NCBI GenBank assembly: GCA_910580135.1
Contig: CAJTXC010000020.1
Location: forward strand, 1-15,600
Direction: 5' to 3'
Origin: an uncultured Bacilli bacterium
Lineage (GTDB): Bacteria > Bacillota_I > Bacilli_A > RF39 > UBA660
DNA: 15,600 nucleotides
The notes beneath the pieces were generated by a model that worked only from the letters and a program-made list of their open reading frames with translations, ran no database searches and was not told where the DNA came from. A program made the position numbers and the translations under genes. Below, in pieces: positions 5,802 to 13,874 of the stretch; position 1 is the first letter of the stretch, and each line of letters begins with the position of its first letter.

Positions 5802-7106
5802 CTATATTTTTTTGTTTATTTCCTTTAAAACAATATATATAACCATACTAGTTGTAATAATAATTCCAGTAATTATAGAAAATATAAGTGAGTTCATGCC
5901 AAATCCCAGTTTTCCAAAAATGTAAAGTACACTGTATTTTAAAATCATAGAAACAGTAGAAGTTATAAATAATTTATTTGTTTTTCCCATTGCTTGTAGT
6001 GCAACGGATAAAGTAGGCTGCATGTACAAAATAAGAAAGAATGGACCTATTAAGTATATATAATTAATTCCAAAATTAACATTGTATACTAATTTTAATA
6101 TCGGTTCTGGAAAAATTAATATAACAGCTAAGCATACTCCGCCAACTAACATTGATAGAAAAAGTAGTTTTAATAGTTTACTATTAAACTCTTTATATTT
6201 TTTGTTAGAGTATGCTTTTGTTATGTTTGGAAGTAGGGCAGATGCAATAGATAAAGAAAAGAAACTAGGAATTGATAGAAGCGGTATAATATATGAATTT
6301 ATAACGCCGTATTCTAATGTAATGTAATTAGCTGAAAAACCGCTTGCTAATAAAGTATTAGTAAGTATTATTGGTTCTAAAAAAAATCCTAGTGAAGAAA
6401 TTAATCTAACAGCAGTAGTAGGTGTTGATATACTTAAAATTTCTTTAGCTATTTTTATATTAAAAGATCCTTTTTCTTTAGATTTATACTTTTTATTTAT
6501 ACTTCTTTGCATTATAAGAATATTTGTTATCTCGGTAATTACGTTAAATAATATTATGAAAATAACCGCGGTTATATCGGATTTAGCAATAGCTAGTGGT
6601 AGCAGTGTTATGATAAGACCTATCTTAACTATTTCTTCCGTAACATTTGTGATAGAAGCAGGTAGCATATCTTCTTTTCCATGTAAGAAACCTCTTTGAA
6701 TACTTGAAATAGTTATAAATGGAATTATAAATACAACACACATAATAGCGGGCGCTAGTGTTTTATTATGAAGCATATTTGCAATAAATGAACTAGAAAA
6801 TAGCACTATTATCATTAATATAACGTTTATTATTGCACCTATTATATAAGCAGTTTTTATTAAATCATTATTTTTGTATTTTCCTTCAGCGCTTATCTTA
6901 CTAATTGAAATTGGAAAGCTAAACTGAGTAATACTTATAATAAGCATAAAGGTAGGTGTGATCATGGTGTATAGTCCAACTACGTTTATACCAGCTATTC
7001 TTGTATAAATTATTTTTCCAATCATACCAAGTACTTTAGCAATTCCACCAGATATAAGTAAAATAATAATATTTTTTATAAGTAAGTTATTTTTGAATTT
7101 AGTCAT
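5802..7106 (-). CDS. MOP-superfamily flippase, SpoVB/MurJ/polysaccharide exporter type
   Basis: This 434-residue, highly hydrophobic protein has about 12 predicted membrane segments. The N-terminus (GGIAKVLGMIGKIIYTRIAG...GLYTMITPTFMLIISITQFSFPISISKISAE) is typical of the SpoVB/MurJ-like branch of the MATE-related MOP superfamily. ISSIQRGFLHGKEDMLPASITNVTEEIVKI and LSIASALLPNITKAY match the same group. Members flip undecaprenyl-linked wall or polysaccharide precursors across the membrane; the substrate here cannot be told from sequence. It is a little shorter than the usual 500-550 residues of SpoVB/MurJ. The start codon follows an AT-rich stretch without an obvious Shine-Dalgarno, so the leader may be very short. 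It faces a small unknown gene across a palindromic operator-like site. Confidence 0.85.
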   Translation of the reverse strand: MTKFKNNLLIKNIIILLISGGIAKVLGMIGKIIYTRIAGINVVGLYTMITPTFMLIISITQFSFPISISKISAEGKYKNNDLIKTAYIIGAIINVILMIIVLFSSSFIANMLHNKTLAPAIMCVVFIIPFITISSIQRGFLHGKEDMLPASITNVTEEIVKIGLIITLLPLAIAKSDITAVIFIILFNVITEITNILIMQRSINKKYKSKEKGSFNIKIAKEILSISTPTTAVRLISSLGFFLEPIILTNTLLASGFSANYITLEYGVINSYIIPLLSIPSFFSLSIASALLPNITKAYSNKKYKEFNSKLLKLLFLSMLVGGVCLAVILIFPEPILKLVYNVNFGINYIYLIGPFFLILYMQPTLSVALQAMGKTNKLFITSTVSMILKYSVLYIFGKLGFGMNSLIFSIITGIIITTSMVIYIVLKEINKKI

Positions 7107-7112
7107 AGTAAA

Positions 7113-7132
7113 GTATATGAACGTTTATATAC
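7113..7132. promoter_or_regulatory. 20 bp near-perfect palindrome, candidate operator between divergent genes
   Basis: GTATATGAACGTTTATATAC matches its own reverse complement at 18 of 20 positions, centred on AACGTT. It lies 7 bases from the flippase start and 4 bases before the -35 of the opposite promoter. It has the size and symmetry of a site for a dimeric repressor. It is not a LexA box. The regulator is not encoded in this window. Confidence 0.4.
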
Positions 7133-7135
7133 ATC

Positions 7136-7163
7136 TTGACATTATTTTTTTTTATGTTAAAAT
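7136..7163 (+). promoter_or_regulatory. Strong sigma-A-type promoter for the 7198 gene
   Basis: TTGACA (7136-7141) is separated by 16 bp from TAAAAT (7158-7163), which also has the TGn extension (TGT before the -10). It drives the small gene starting at 7198, with a leader of about 30 bases. Confidence 0.75.
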
Positions 7164-7197
7164 ATATGAATATCAAACAAAAGGGGGATATATAATA

Positions 7198-7557
7198 ATG
7201 AATAATAAGTTTGATGTTAATAAAAAAGATAAAGAAGAAGTAAAAGAAGTATTATCTAAATGTATGGATGCTTACGAAAATTTAGAGTTTGAAGATGCTG
7301 TTAGAACTTCAGCTGAAATCATCTTGAAATTCATTGGAGCAAAATCAGATGATTCACAAATAGATGAAATAGTTGATAAAATGAAGGAAGAAAAAGCAAA
7401 TAGACCCAATAGACAACTAGAGATTTTGTTTGAGGCTATTATTGAACTATGGCAAATTACTATTGAAAAACTAAGCCTAATGCAAAGAAATTTACCTTAT
7501 CAATACATAGATGATAAGAACACAGAATTAATAGGTAAAAAAAGACTAAAATTATAG
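7198..7557 (+). CDS. Small uncharacterised cytoplasmic protein
   Basis: I placed the start at ATG 7198, which follows AAGGGGG by 10 bases and a strong promoter. Longer readings from 7093 would overlap that promoter and the divergent gene. The 119-residue product is charged and probably mostly helical (KKDKEEVKEVLSKCMDAYENLEFEDAVRTS, then ILFEAIIELWQITIEKLSLMQRN) and has no signal peptide or membrane segment. I do not recognise the family and no catalytic motif is visible. It is monocistronic: it has its own promoter, and a terminator hairpin overlaps its stop codon. Confidence 0.75.
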   Translation: MNNKFDVNKKDKEEVKEVLSKCMDAYENLEFEDAVRTSAEIILKFIGAKSDDSQIDEIVDKMKEEKANRPNRQLEILFEAIIELWQITIEKLSLMQRNLPYQYIDDKNTELIGKKRLKL

Positions 7558-7565
7558 TCTTTTTT
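7538..7565. terminator. Terminator overlapping the 3' end of the 7198 gene
   Basis: AAAAAAGACTA and TAGTCTTTTTT are exact reverse complements with a 6-base loop. The stop codon TAG lies in the right arm. The A-tract and T-tract make it potentially bidirectional. It isolates the small gene from the secDF operon. Confidence 0.8.
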
Positions 7566-7575
7566 CTTTTTGTCT

Positions 7576-7604
7576 TTGATTTTAAAGTATATATGTTATA
7601 TAAT
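7576..7604 (+). promoter_or_regulatory. Promoter of the secDF-rel-dtd operon
   Basis: TTGATT (7576-7581), a 17 bp spacer and a perfect TATAAT (7599-7604) lie about 65 bases before the secDF start, just after the preceding terminator. Confidence 0.75.
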
Positions 7605-7668
7605 AGAAAATGTTGGTAATGATGATAAATATTGTCATTGTTTGAATATATTTATAAGGATGGTAGAT

Positions 7669-9834
7669 ATGAAAAAAAGTTTTGTTAAAAGAATACTTAT
7701 ATTCTTTGTAGTAATAGCATTATTTAGTTTAGTTTATATACCGCTATTTAATGATATGAAGTTTGGATTAGATTTAAAGGGTGGATTTGAAGTATTATAT
7801 CAAGTTAAAAGAAGTGATGGTAAAAAACTTACTTCAAGTGATATGAGTAGTACTTATGACGTTTTAAAAAGAAACGTTGACTCTCTAGGTGTATCAGAAC
7901 CTGAAATAACAATGGAAGGTACTGATAGAATAAGAGTAAAGCTTGCTGGTGTAACCGATATAGAAGGTGCAAGACGTGCGTTATCTAACGTTGCTAATAT
8001 ATCTTTTAGAGATGTTGATGATAAGTTATTAATGGATTCTAGCGTTATTAAAGGGGCTAGATTATCTTATGATGAGTCTGGAAAACCAGCTATATCTCTA
8101 CAAGTAGCTGATAAAGCAAAATTTTTAGAAGCTACAACTGAAATCAGTGAAAAAGAAGCTGGTAAAAACATGATGGTTATATGGTATAACTTTGAAAAAG
8201 GTGTCAACTCATTTGATAAAGATGGAGAAACCTGTGGTAATGAAGGAAGTGTTTGTTTATCTGCTGCAACTGTATCTCAGGGATTTTCTAGTGACGTTAT
8301 AATAACTGGTAATTTTGAAAAAGAAGAAGCTGAACAATTAGCAACTAGTATAAATGCTGGTTCTATTTCAACAAAGTTATCTGAAATATCTTCTCAAAAC
8401 GTAAATGCTTCTTACGGAGAAGGAGTTTTATCTAAAACTTTAACTGCAGGTATTATTGGTATGGTTTTAGTAATTGTATTTATGACAATCTTATATAAAT
8501 TTTCTGGATTTATATCAGGAATTAATCTTTTACTATACATGCTACTAGTAATGGGAATATTCTGGCTTATTGGCGGAGTTTTAACACTTCCAGGAATTGC
8601 TGCTTTGGTATTAGGTATTGGTATGGCAGTTGATTCATGCGTTGTAACAAACGAAAGAATAAAAGAAGAATTAATACAAGGTAAAAGCATAAAATCAGCA
8701 TATGAGGCTGGTAATAGTGAATCTTGGAGTACTATTTTTGATGCTAATGTTACAACTTTAATTGTCGCAATCGTATTGTTTATTTTTGGCGAAAGCTCTA
8801 TTAAAGGTTTCGCAACAATGCTTATGATAACTATTTTTGCAACTATGTTTATAATGGTATTTATTAATAGAAAAGTGTTAAAAGCATTTGTTAATACAAA
8901 GACATTTGATAAAAAGCCAAATGCATTTATAAGATTTGAAAAGAAAAATAAAAAAGAAACTAAGAAAGTAAACATTGATTCAATTAGCTTAATTAAAAAA
9001 TGTTTTACTGTAACTATAATATATTTAGTAATTGGTGTTATTTATTTATGTATTAATGGTCTAAATTTAGGTATTGATTTTAGATCAGGATCTGACATAA
9101 CTTTAAGTGCTGATAACATGAAGGTAAGTGAAGTAAAAAAAGATTTAGAAGATATGGGGTATAAAGTTATTTCTGTTAACAAACAAGAAAATAACGAAAT
9201 ATATGTAAGATTAAATAACGAATTAAAAGAAGAAGGCATAAATAAAGTAAATAATCACTTTGAAGAAAAGTATAATGCTAAATCTGAAATTAACGTTGTA
9301 ACTAACATTGTTAAACAAGAACTTGTTAAAAACGCAATATATTCTGTTTTAATAGCAGCGGTTGCAATTATAATTTATATTTCATTTAGGTTTAAATTTA
9401 GTTATGCAATATCATCTATTTTAGCGCTTGCTCACGACGTATTATTCGTAATTATATTATTTGCGTTATTTAAAATAGAAGTAAATGTAATATTTATTGC
9501 AGCAATTCTTACAATTGTTGGTTACTCAATTAATAATACGATAGTTGTATTTGATAGAATAAGAGAAAACATGGCTCCATTTAAGAAAAAGCTTACTTCA
9601 AGTGAGTTAAAAGAAGTGGTTAATAAAAGTATTTCTGAAACATTTAACAGAGCCATTTATACAACTATTACTACTTTAATTCCAGTAATTTGTTTGATAT
9701 TACTTGGTTCTAAGGGAATATTACCATTTAATATTGCATTAATATTTGGTCTTATAGCAGGTACATATTCATCAATATTACTAGCAGGTCAAATTTGGTA
9801 TATGGTAGAAAAGAAAAATTGTAAAAACAAATAA
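7669..9834 (+). CDS. secDF: Fused protein translocase subunit SecDF
   Basis: I chose ATG 7669 (MKKSFVKRILIFF, 721 residues), which follows AAGGATGG by 5 bases. Upstream extension to 7570 would run through the promoter. SecD and SecF are fused, as in Bacillus subtilis. The SecD half has GLDLKGG at residues 33-39, a large extracytoplasmic P1 region and the membrane motif GMAVDSCVVTNERIKEE from residue 318. The SecF half has GLNLGIDFRSG near 464 and GYSINNTIVVFDRIREN from 618. The protein has 12 predicted membrane segments and uses the proton gradient to pull secreted proteins from the SecYEG channel. The P1 region has two closely spaced cysteines (ETCGNEGSVCLS). It is the first gene of an operon; rel starts 19 bases after its stop. 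Confidence 0.96.
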   Translation: MKKSFVKRILIFFVVIALFSLVYIPLFNDMKFGLDLKGGFEVLYQVKRSDGKKLTSSDMSSTYDVLKRNVDSLGVSEPEITMEGTDRIRVKLAGVTDIEGARRALSNVANISFRDVDDKLLMDSSVIKGARLSYDESGKPAISLQVADKAKFLEATTEISEKEAGKNMMVIWYNFEKGVNSFDKDGETCGNEGSVCLSAATVSQGFSSDVIITGNFEKEEAEQLATSINAGSISTKLSEISSQNVNASYGEGVLSKTLTAGIIGMVLVIVFMTILYKFSGFISGINLLLYMLLVMGIFWLIGGVLTLPGIAALVLGIGMAVDSCVVTNERIKEELIQGKSIKSAYEAGNSESWSTIFDANVTTLIVAIVLFIFGESSIKGFATMLMITIFATMFIMVFINRKVLKAFVNTKTFDKKPNAFIRFEKKNKKETKKVNIDSISLIKKCFTVTIIYLVIGVIYLCINGLNLGIDFRSGSDITLSADNMKVSEVKKDLEDMGYKVISVNKQENNEIYVRLNNELKEEGINKVNNHFEEKYNAKSEINVVTNIVKQELVKNAIYSVLIAAVAIIIYISFRFKFSYAISSILALAHDVLFVIILFALFKIEVNVIFIAAILTIVGYSINNTIVVFDRIRENMAPFKKKLTSSELKEVVNKSISETFNRAIYTTITTLIPVICLILLGSKGILPFNIALIFGLIAGTYSSILLAGQIWYMVEKKNCKNK

Positions 9835-9853
9835 AATAAAGAAGGTAATAAAA

Positions 9854-12010
9854 ATGAAGCAAAAAGAAGATGCTTACACTTTAAGTGATTTACTTGAAAA
9901 GGTAAATACTTATATTAAAAATGAAGAAGATATAGAACTTATTAAAAAAGCATACAATTTTGCTGTTAAAGCTCATGCTGGGCAACTAAGATTAACGGGT
10001 GATGATTATATATTACATCCGTTAAACGTTGCTATGATATTAACAGAAATATATGCGGATGCACAAACACTTTCAACTGCTTTGTTACACGATGTTATTA
10101 ACTTTAGTGATGTGACACTAGAAGAAATTGAAGAAGAATTTGGAAGCGAAATGAAAGAACTAGTTGATGGAATATCAAGAATAAATAAACTATCTCTATC
10201 TGCTGATACCGAAGCTTCTACTTCTTACTATAAGAAAATATTGGTTGGTTTATCAGGCGATGCGCGTATAATAATATTAAAAATTGCTGATAGATTACAT
10301 AACATGAGAACACTTTGGGCTATTCCTGAAAACAAAAGAAAAGAAAAAGCTAAAGAAACATTAGAAATATTAGTACCTATTGCACACGGTTTAGGTATTA
10401 ATCATATCAAAAGTGAACTTGAAGATTTAAGCTTAAAGTATTTTAAACCTGATGTTTATAACGATATTTTAGAAAAACTTAGTGAGTCAAGAGGAGAACT
10501 TGATAAATCAGTAGATAAAATGATGGAAAGTGTTTCTAAAATACTTGACGAAAATGGAATTAGCCATGAGATGAAGGGTAGAAGTAAAAGCGTATACAGT
10601 ATTTATAATAAACTTCAAAAAGGTAAATCATTTAATCAAATTTATGATATTTTAGCGCTTAGATATTTTGTTAATACTGAAGCTGATTGCTATTTAGCAT
10701 TAGGAGCAATTCATGCTAAATTTAAACCAGTTCCAAGAAGATTTAAAGATTATGTTGCAAGACCTAAAGCAAACGGATATCAATCACTTCATACAACTGT
10801 TTTTGGAGTTGATGGTAAGTTATTTGAAATACAAATAAGAACTTACGAAATGGATAAAGTAGCAGAGTTTGGTTTTGCATCACACTGGTCTTATAAAGGA
10901 AATGGTTCTGGTAAAACAAACGAGCTAGAACAAAAACTTCAGTCTTTTAGATCCGTTATTGAACTTAATGAACAACAAGTGGAAGGCGAAGAATTTATAA
11001 ATACCGTAAAAAACGAAGTATTTAACTCTAATAAAATATATGTTTATACACCAAAGGGAGATGTTTTTGAACTTCCTCAAGGATCAACTCCTGTAGATTT
11101 TGCTTACCGTGTTCACACAAGTGTAGGACATCAAATGGTAGGAGCAATCGTAAACGATAATATTGTTCCACTTGATTATAAATTAAAAAGTAATGACATT
11201 ATTAAAATAAATACTAACAAAAATAGCAAAGGTCCTTCAAAGGAATGGCTTAATATAGCATATACAACTAGTGCTAAAAACAAAATTAAAACGTTCTTTA
11301 GCAAAATAGATAAAGAAGAAACTACTCAAAATGGTAAAGACATGCTTCTTAAAACAATAAGAAGAAAGAAACTATCAATTAATGATGTAATGGACGATAA
11401 AAAGCTTAAGATTGCCTTAGATGAATTAGGACTAAATACCGAAAGTGATTTATATTATGAAATAGGTATTGGTAAACATAACCCAACGAGCGTAATTAAA
11501 ATCATATTAGGGGAAAAAGAAGAACAAAAAGTTCTTGATAAAGTGCTAAAATATTCTTCTAAAACAATGGAAGCATCAGGCGATATTATAGTTGATGGTA
11601 TAGATGATTTAAAAGTTTCGTTTGGCGGATGTTGTAAGCCAGTTAAAGGTGATGATGTTATTGGCTACATTTCAAAAGGTAATGGTATAACTGTTCATAG
11701 AAAAAATTGTCATAATATTTGTGATTTAACAGATAGAATAATAGATGTTAAATGGAATGATAACTCATCTAAAAAATATGTAACTAACGTTTTAATATAT
11801 GCTGAGAAAAAAGATAACTTATTACTTGAAATAATAACCAAAACAAGTTCGATGAACATTGGTGTTAAAAGTGTTAATACCATTAGCAACGTTGATTATA
11901 ACGTATTTGATTTAGATATTATTGTAGAAGATAAAGAAAAGTTAGATAGATACATAAATGTTATAGGACAATTAAACTATGTAACTAGTGTTGAGCGAGG
12001 TAATAAATAA
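9854..12010 (+). CDS. rel: Rel/SpoT-homologue (p)ppGpp synthetase with degenerate hydrolase site
   Basis: This 718-residue, full-length long RSH controls the stringent alarmone. Domains in order are HD hydrolase (about 35-190), synthetase (about 240-350), TGS (about 394-455), a conserved Cys region (GGCCKPVKGDDVIGY near 591) and ACT (about 645-715). The synthetase site is intact: GRSKSVYSIY, D265 in YDILALR, RFKDY, KANGYQSLHTT and E325 in FEIQIRT. In the HD domain, H55, H79-D80 and D146 that bind metal remain, as does N150. The catalytic ED of HDxxED is instead N83-F84 (HDVINFSDVT). R46-L47 replaces the usual RK, and AHGLG replaces AHRLG. Synthesis is therefore expected while hydrolysis is probably lost or reduced. 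The stop shares one base with the dtd start (TAATG). Confidence 0.95.
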   Translation: MKQKEDAYTLSDLLEKVNTYIKNEEDIELIKKAYNFAVKAHAGQLRLTGDDYILHPLNVAMILTEIYADAQTLSTALLHDVINFSDVTLEEIEEEFGSEMKELVDGISRINKLSLSADTEASTSYYKKILVGLSGDARIIILKIADRLHNMRTLWAIPENKRKEKAKETLEILVPIAHGLGINHIKSELEDLSLKYFKPDVYNDILEKLSESRGELDKSVDKMMESVSKILDENGISHEMKGRSKSVYSIYNKLQKGKSFNQIYDILALRYFVNTEADCYLALGAIHAKFKPVPRRFKDYVARPKANGYQSLHTTVFGVDGKLFEIQIRTYEMDKVAEFGFASHWSYKGNGSGKTNELEQKLQSFRSVIELNEQQVEGEEFINTVKNEVFNSNKIYVYTPKGDVFELPQGSTPVDFAYRVHTSVGHQMVGAIVNDNIVPLDYKLKSNDIIKINTNKNSKGPSKEWLNIAYTTSAKNKIKTFFSKIDKEETTQNGKDMLLKTIRRKKLSINDVMDDKKLKIALDELGLNTESDLYYEIGIGKHNPTSVIKIILGEKEEQKVLDKVLKYSSKTMEASGDIIVDGIDDLKVSFGGCCKPVKGDDVIGYISKGNGITVHRKNCHNICDLTDRIIDVKWNDNSSKKYVTNVLIYAEKKDNLLLEIITKTSSMNIGVKSVNTISNVDYNVFDLDIIVEDKEKLDRYINVIGQLNYVTSVERGNK

Positions 12011-12456
12011 TGAGAGTAGTTATTCAAAGAAGTAAAGAAGCTTCTGTTACTATAAATGAAAAGGTAGTTGGAAAAATAGATAACGGATACGTTTTACTAG
12101 TAGGTTTTACTGATGGGGATAACAAAGAAATCATAGATAAAATGGTTAATAAAATTATTAACTTAAGAATTTTTTCAGACAGTGATGATAAACTTAATTT
12201 AAGTTTAAAAGATATTAACGGAAGCATTTTATCAATATCGCAATTTACTTTGTACGCTAAGCTAAATGGCAGAAGACCATCTTTTACTGATGCTCTTAAC
12301 TATAAAGATGCTAGTGAATTATATGATTATTTTAATCATAAACTAAGACAAGAAAAAATAAGTGTTCAAACAGGAGAGTTTGGTGCTGACATGAAAGTTA
12401 GTCTGACAAACGATGGTCCTGTTACTATAATAATTGATAGCAAGGAGGATTTCTAA
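12010..12456 (+). CDS. dtd: D-aminoacyl-tRNA deacylase
   Basis: This 148-residue protein matches the usual DTD length. It starts at ATG 12010, overlapping the rel stop by one base. The two active-site motifs are present: SQFTLYA at 77-83 and NDGPVT at 134-139, which carries the Gly-Pro dyad that gives chiral selectivity. The enzyme removes D-amino acids, and Gly from tRNA-Ala, from mischarged tRNAs in the cytoplasm. The rel-dtd order is conserved across Firmicutes. Its 3' end contains AAGGAGG, the ribosome binding site of the next gene, and its stop again forms TAATG. Confidence 0.96.
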   Translation: MRVVIQRSKEASVTINEKVVGKIDNGYVLLVGFTDGDNKEIIDKMVNKIINLRIFSDSDDKLNLSLKDINGSILSISQFTLYAKLNGRRPSFTDALNYKDASELYDYFNHKLRQEKISVQTGEFGADMKVSLTNDGPVTIIIDSKEDF

Positions 12457-13517
12457 TGAAGAGTGTTAATTATAAATATTTAAACATACTCTTAATTTTA
12501 GGAATAGCTTACTTGCTATTTTTAATGAAAGAAGTATGGCTTGGAGCAGTAACCAAAATATTTAATATAGCATTACCTTTTATTATATCTTTTGGATTAG
12601 CATATGTTTTATATCCTTTTTTGGAGTTTTTAATAAAAAAGGGCTTCCCTAAATGGGTATCAGTACTAATAATTATTTTAAGTTTGTTATTAATAGTTGG
12701 ATTAACATCATATTTTGTTTTTCCGGTGTTTATAGAACAACTAATTAATCTTTTGTCTAACTTAACTAAAGTTACTAGTGATTTGGGTGCTAAATATGGT
12801 GTTGATATTAACGTAATTAATAATTATGTTAGTAGTTTTTCTTCAGTTTTATTACAAAATGTTGAAGCATTTATATCAAGTGGAAACATAATTAAGGTTT
12901 TATCTAGTTGGGTGGACGTAATAACAAAGTTTATAATAATTTTTATTGTGACTATTTACTTTTTATCAGACATGCCTAAAATAAGATCAAAGATAAAAGA
13001 TTTTATGCAAAAGAAAGATAAAAAGAAGTTTCAACTTATTAAAAACATTGATACTGAGGTATATAGTTATCTTAAAGGACTTGGGATATTTATGATAATT
13101 CAGTTTTTTGAATATACATTTCTATTTCTTATAATAGGCCATCCTAACTTCTTACTTATTGGCGTTTTAGCGTGTATTACAACTGTTATTCCTTATTTTG
13201 GAGGGATTATAACTAATCTAATTGCGCTTGTTATAGCATCAGTTGTATCACCTAAGGTATTTATATTAACTCTTTTAATCACTATTATTTTTCCAAATAT
13301 TGATGGCTATGTTATATCGCCAAAGATATATGGTAAAACAAATGAATTACCTGCTGTATTAACTGTATTCGTTGTTTTTGCAGGAGGAGCATTATTTGGT
13401 TTTACTGGAATAGTAATTGCAGTGCCTCTTACTATTATATTAATGGCAATTATAAAAACATATAAACCTGAAATTGAAAAAGGTTTTAAAAAAATAAAGA
13501 AAAAAAGTAAAATATAG
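12456..13517 (+). CDS. AI-2E family transporter (PerM/YtvI-like membrane protein)
   Basis: This 353-residue polytopic membrane protein starts at ATG 12456, 7 bases after a perfect AAGGAGG inside dtd. The arrangement is typical of the AI-2E/UPF0118 family: an N-terminal membrane pair, a central soluble segment (about residues 85-145), then a C-terminal bundle with GVLACITTVIPYFGGIITNLIALVIA, FPNIDGYVISPKIYGK and GGALFGFTGIVIAVPLT. The last three blocks are hallmark motifs. Family members export small molecules or act as Na+/H+ antiporters; the name from the autoinducer-2 exporter TqsA does not settle the substrate here. It is the last gene of the operon and ends in a Lys-rich tail. A terminator follows at once. 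Confidence 0.9.
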   Translation: MKSVNYKYLNILLILGIAYLLFLMKEVWLGAVTKIFNIALPFIISFGLAYVLYPFLEFLIKKGFPKWVSVLIIILSLLLIVGLTSYFVFPVFIEQLINLLSNLTKVTSDLGAKYGVDINVINNYVSSFSSVLLQNVEAFISSGNIIKVLSSWVDVITKFIIIFIVTIYFLSDMPKIRSKIKDFMQKKDKKKFQLIKNIDTEVYSYLKGLGIFMIIQFFEYTFLFLIIGHPNFLLIGVLACITTVIPYFGGIITNLIALVIASVVSPKVFILTLLITIIFPNIDGYVISPKIYGKTNELPAVLTVFVVFAGGALFGFTGIVIAVPLTIILMAIIKTYKPEIEKGFKKIKKKSKI

Positions 13518-13518
13518 T

Positions 13519-13547
13519 AAAAAAGTTGCATTTTTGTAACTTTTTTT
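13519..13547 (+). terminator. Terminator of the secDF operon
   Basis: AAAAAAGTTGCA and TGTAACTTTTTT pair over 12 bp with one G-T, enclosing a TTTT loop, and are followed by a T-run. It begins 2 bases after the stop of the AI-2E family gene. Confidence 0.88.
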
Positions 13548-13619
13548 ATTTTCTTTTAATTTTTTAGGGGAATTTTAAAAGTTATAGATAATAAGTAATA
13601 TAGGAAGTAGTAAAAAACT

Positions 13620-13656
13620 AGCTTTGTTTTCCTCTTTATACAAAAGTAGAAAGGGG
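13620..13656 (+). promoter_or_regulatory. 5' leader able to sequester the ribosome binding site of the small peptide
   Basis: CCTCTTT (13631-13637) can pair with AAAGGGG (13650-13656), which is the Shine-Dalgarno core of the 13665 peptide, across a 12-base loop. The leader also begins with AGCTTTGTTT (13620-13629), repeated exactly at 13764-13773 in the loop of the downstream terminator. Folded leaders that hide the ribosome binding site are common in type I toxin mRNAs. No convincing promoter is seen upstream; GATAAT at 13587 is the best -10-like string. Confidence 0.4.
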
Positions 13657-13664
13657 TGATAATT

Positions 13665-13754
13665 ATGAGGTTTAGATTCGAAGTTAAATTTAGTCCAAAA
13701 GTAATTATTATTTTAATACTAATAATAGTACTAGTTATTATTGTTAATATATAA
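13665..13754 (+). CDS. 29-residue single-span membrane peptide, candidate type I toxin
   Basis: The ATG follows AAGGGGTGAT by 5 bases, a near-perfect match to the anti-Shine-Dalgarno, which argues for real translation. The product has a basic N-terminus (MRFRFEVKFSPK) and one uninterrupted hydrophobic span (VIIILILIIVLVIIVNI) reaching the C-terminus. It has no enzymatic domain. A bidirectional hairpin begins right after the stop, and a minus-strand promoter faces it. Small hydrophobic peptides in this setting are often type I toxins of the Fst or holin-like kind, although those usually have a charged C-terminal tail that this one lacks. It could instead be a small regulatory membrane protein. 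I do not recognise the sequence. Confidence 0.6.
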   Translation: MRFRFEVKFSPKVIIILILIIVLVIIVNI

Positions 13755-13794
13755 GAAAAACAGAGCTTTGTTTGGGTAACTGGCTCTGTTTTTC
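13755..13794. terminator. Bidirectional terminator hairpin downstream of the small peptide
   Basis: GAAAAACAGAGC (13755-13766) and GCTCTGTTTTTC (13783-13794) are exact 12 bp reverse complements with a 16-base loop. Both strands end in a short T-run, so it can stop the peptide mRNA and an antisense RNA from the right. The loop carries the second copy of AGCTTTGTTT. Confidence 0.75.
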
Positions 13795-13810
13795 AATAAG
13801 CAAACTATCT

Positions 13811-13836
13811 GGAAAGCAACTGGTTAAGCTGCTTCC
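13811..13836. repeat. Imperfect hairpin inside the candidate antisense RNA
   Basis: GGAAAGCA (13811-13818) and TGCTTCC (13830-13836) pair with a single bulged A around an 11-base loop. There is no T-run on either strand, so it is structure within a transcript rather than a terminator. Confidence 0.5.
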
Positions 13837-13845
13837 TACAACTAT

Positions 13846-13874
13846 ATTATACAAAAAATAAATTAACTATACAA
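13846..13874 (-). promoter_or_regulatory. Minus-strand promoter facing the small peptide gene
   Basis: On the minus strand, TTGTAT (13874-13869) is followed after exactly 17 bp by a perfect TATAAT (13851-13846). No minus-strand coding region follows, so the product would be a short RNA. Confidence 0.45.

Larger units (their letters stand above)
13755..13839 (-). ncRNA. Candidate antisense RNA converging on the peptide gene
   Basis: A transcript from the minus-strand promoter at 13846-13874 would begin near 13839 and end at the bidirectional terminator, giving about 85 nt. It would contain a hairpin (GGAAGCA...TGCTTTCC) and then the terminator stem, whose loop is complementary to the AGCTTTGTTT copy in the peptide leader. 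This is a prediction from promoter, hairpins and repeat only. Confidence 0.35.

Noticed and set aside
7093..7197. N-terminal extension of the 7198 gene from 7093
   Set aside because: It would overlap the divergent flippase start and pass through the TTGACA/TAAAAT promoter; the ribosome binding site fits ATG 7198.
13755..13836. Riboswitch upstream of lemA (two consecutive hairpins)
   Set aside because: The hairpins lie upstream of the lemA promoter at 13891-13919, so they would not be in its leader, and they match no riboswitch consensus I know.
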